Below, piece by piece: positions 62,767-64,000 of a stretch of 64,000 bases of DNA. The stretch covers positions 434,001-498,000 of the forward strand of contig CAZOVG010000001.1 in NCBI GenBank assembly GCA_964583335.1. The letters are read 5' to 3'. Both the position numbers and the translations under genes were made by a program. The notes beneath the pieces were generated by a model. The model had not been told where the DNA came from. It was given only the letters and a program-made list of their open reading frames with translations, and did not search any database. The stretch's first letter is position 1. Each line of letters begins with the position of its first letter. This DNA is from JAGNKE01 sp964583335. GTDB lineage: Bacteria > Pseudomonadota > Alphaproteobacteria > Micavibrionales > Micavibrionaceae.

Positions 62767-64000
62767 ATGGCATCCTATCAGTATGTTTACGTGATGAACG
62801 GGCTGAAGAAAGTCTTTCCGAGCGGTAAGAAGATATTAGAAAACGTTACGCTTAGTTTTCTTCCGGGGGCGAAGATCGGGGTTCTGGGGCCGAACGGGGC
62901 GGGGAAGTCCACGCTGCTTAAGATGATGGCGGGGCGGGACAAGGATTTTACCGGGGAGGCTTGGGCCGCGCAGGGCGCGCGCGTGGGTTATCTGGAGCAG
63001 GAGCCGCAGCTGGACCCGACCAAGACCGTGCATGAGAACGTGATGATCGCGTTGGCCGACGTCAAGGCCATGGTGGATCGCTTCAACGAGATTGGCGGGC
63101 TGATGGCCGATCCTGAGGCGGATATGGACGCGCTTTTGGCTGAAATGGGCGAGTTGCAGGAGAAAATCGATACGGTGGACGGCTGGGAGCTGGATCGCAC
63201 CATTGACATTGCGATGGATGCCTTGCGTTGCCCACCGGGGGATGCGGACGTGACCAAGCTTTCGGGCGGTGAAAAACGACGCGTAGCGTTATGCCGTTTG
63301 TTGCTCGAAAAACCCGACCTTTTGCTTCTCGATGAACCGACCAACCACCTCGACGCAGAGAGTGTCGCGTGGTTGCAGCGCTTCCTGTCCGATTACAAGG
63401 GCACCGTCGTTATGGTGACCCACGACCGCTATTTCCTCGATAATGTCACTGGGTGGATTCTGGAAATCGACCGGGGGCAGGCTATCCCTTACGAGGGTAA
63501 TTATTCCACTTACCTTCAGGCCAAGCACAAGCGTTTGCAGCAGGAGCAGCGCGAGGAGGACGCGCGGCAACGTACACTCGCCCGCGAGATGGAGTGGATC
63601 GGCAAGAGCCCGTCGGCTCGGCGTTCCAAATCCAAGGCGCGGATCAGTGCCTACGAGCAGCTTCTGGCGGAATCGCAGGACACCTCGCAGCGCGGGGCGC
63701 AGATTGTCATTCCTACGCCGCCGCGCCTCGGCAGCCTCGTGATCGAGGCCAAGAACCTGCGTAAGGGCTACGGGGACCGGCTTTTGATCGATGATCTCAG
63801 CTTCAGCCTGCCGCCGGGGGGGATCGTGGGGGTCATCGGGCCGAACGGGGCCGGAAAAACGACCCTTTTCCGCATGATTACCGGGGTTGAGAAGCCTGAC
63901 GAGGGCAGTTTCAAAGTCGGGGATACCGTTGCGTTGGGGTATGTCGACCAGAGCCGGGACAGCCTGAGCCCCGACAATACCGTCTGGCAGGAAATTTCAG
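62767..64000 (+). CDS. ettA: Energy-dependent translational throttle protein EttA (partial)
   Basis: ABC-F ATPase that binds the ribosomal E site and gates the first elongation step according to ATP/ADP ratio. The start MASYQYVYVMNGLKKVFPSG is typical. The first ABC domain has GPNGAGKST near residue 41, LSGGEKRRVALCRLLL and LLLLDEPTNHLD. The linker has the P-site tRNA interaction motif (EMEWIGKSPSARRSKSKAR), and the second Walker A is GPNGAGKTT. About 411 of roughly 555 residues are visible before the window ends. Confidence 0.95.
   Translation, partial: MASYQYVYVMNGLKKVFPSGKKILENVTLSFLPGAKIGVLGPNGAGKSTLLKMMAGRDKDFTGEAWAAQGARVGYLEQEPQLDPTKTVHENVMIALADVKAMVDRFNEIGGLMADPEADMDALLAEMGELQEKIDTVDGWELDRTIDIAMDALRCPPGDADVTKLSGGEKRRVALCRLLLEKPDLLLLDEPTNHLDAESVAWLQRFLSDYKGTVVMVTHDRYFLDNVTGWILEIDRGQAIPYEGNYSTYLQAKHKRLQQEQREEDARQRTLAREMEWIGKSPSARRSKSKARISAYEQLLAESQDTSQRGAQIVIPTPPRLGSLVIEAKNLRKGYGDRLLIDDLSFSLPPGGIVGVIGPNGAGKTTLFRMITGVEKPDEGSFKVGDTVALGYVDQSRDSLSPDNTVWQEIS

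Overview
The window is chromosomal DNA of a moderately GC-rich alphaproteobacterium. Several features point there: a 180-kDa-type NAD-glutamate dehydrogenase, an aa3 oxidase cluster with CtaG, CtaE, DUF983 and SURF1, an IalB-family protein, RNase E with a long acidic insertion in its N-terminal half, and a PAS-rich histidine kinase with a PleC/DivJ-type H-box. I cannot fix the order or genus. I saw no rRNA, tRNA, CRISPR array or complete insertion sequence. Gene density is high, with many 1-4 nt stop/start overlaps.

Layout. 1-9.2 kb: housekeeping genes (xseA, putA, purD, a barstar-like gene, tadA, rluB, rsmD, uppP, a small membrane protein). 9.3-15 kb: a YceI protein, a cytochrome b561-YceI fusion, a glutathione transferase, an NAD-dependent epimerase-like protein and the histidine kinase. 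15-18 kb: a periplasmic thiol-redox pair (single-Cys redoxin and DsbD/ScsB-like reductase). 18-25.4 kb: acetoacetyl-CoA synthetase, an alanine-codon-rich mini-ORF, an aminotransferase, an Asp/Glu racemase, a SpoU-type methyltransferase, a TPR protein and glutathione reductase. 25.4-27.5 kb: an accessory scar made of an orphan RHS tip, a candidate immunity gene and relaxase remnants. 27.6-34.9 kb: NAD-GDH, an unknown gene, ubiA and rsmE. 35-43.6 kb: the cytochrome c oxidase cluster, interrupted by a minus-strand gene and by SDR, DUF5808-like and Cys-motif exported genes. 43.8-49.2 kb: IalB, an M23 peptidase and RNase E. 49.3-51.3 kb: an ArsR/SRPBCC pair with a clear operator, and an aminotransferase. 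51.3-54 kb: an AT-rich block, a candidate sRNA, an exported protein, a bridging mini-ORF and a glycosyltransferase. 54-59.8 kb: a 122-aa protein and a 1,734-aa protein built from the same domain. 59.8-64 kb: tag, two DUF3137-like paralogs and ettA, which is cut by the window edge.

The best candidate for something undescribed is the 54.0-59.8 kb locus. A standalone 122-residue domain precedes a giant protein that contains further diverged copies of it, plus a second duplicated domain, joined by Thr- and Gly-rich linkers. Neither domain matches a family I know. Other points of interest are two divergent gene pairs whose start codons share two bases on a CATG, the RHS-tip/immunity/relaxase scar, a perfect inverted repeat over the arsR-like start, and an Ala-codon-rich mini-ORF upstream of an aminotransferase-racemase pair.
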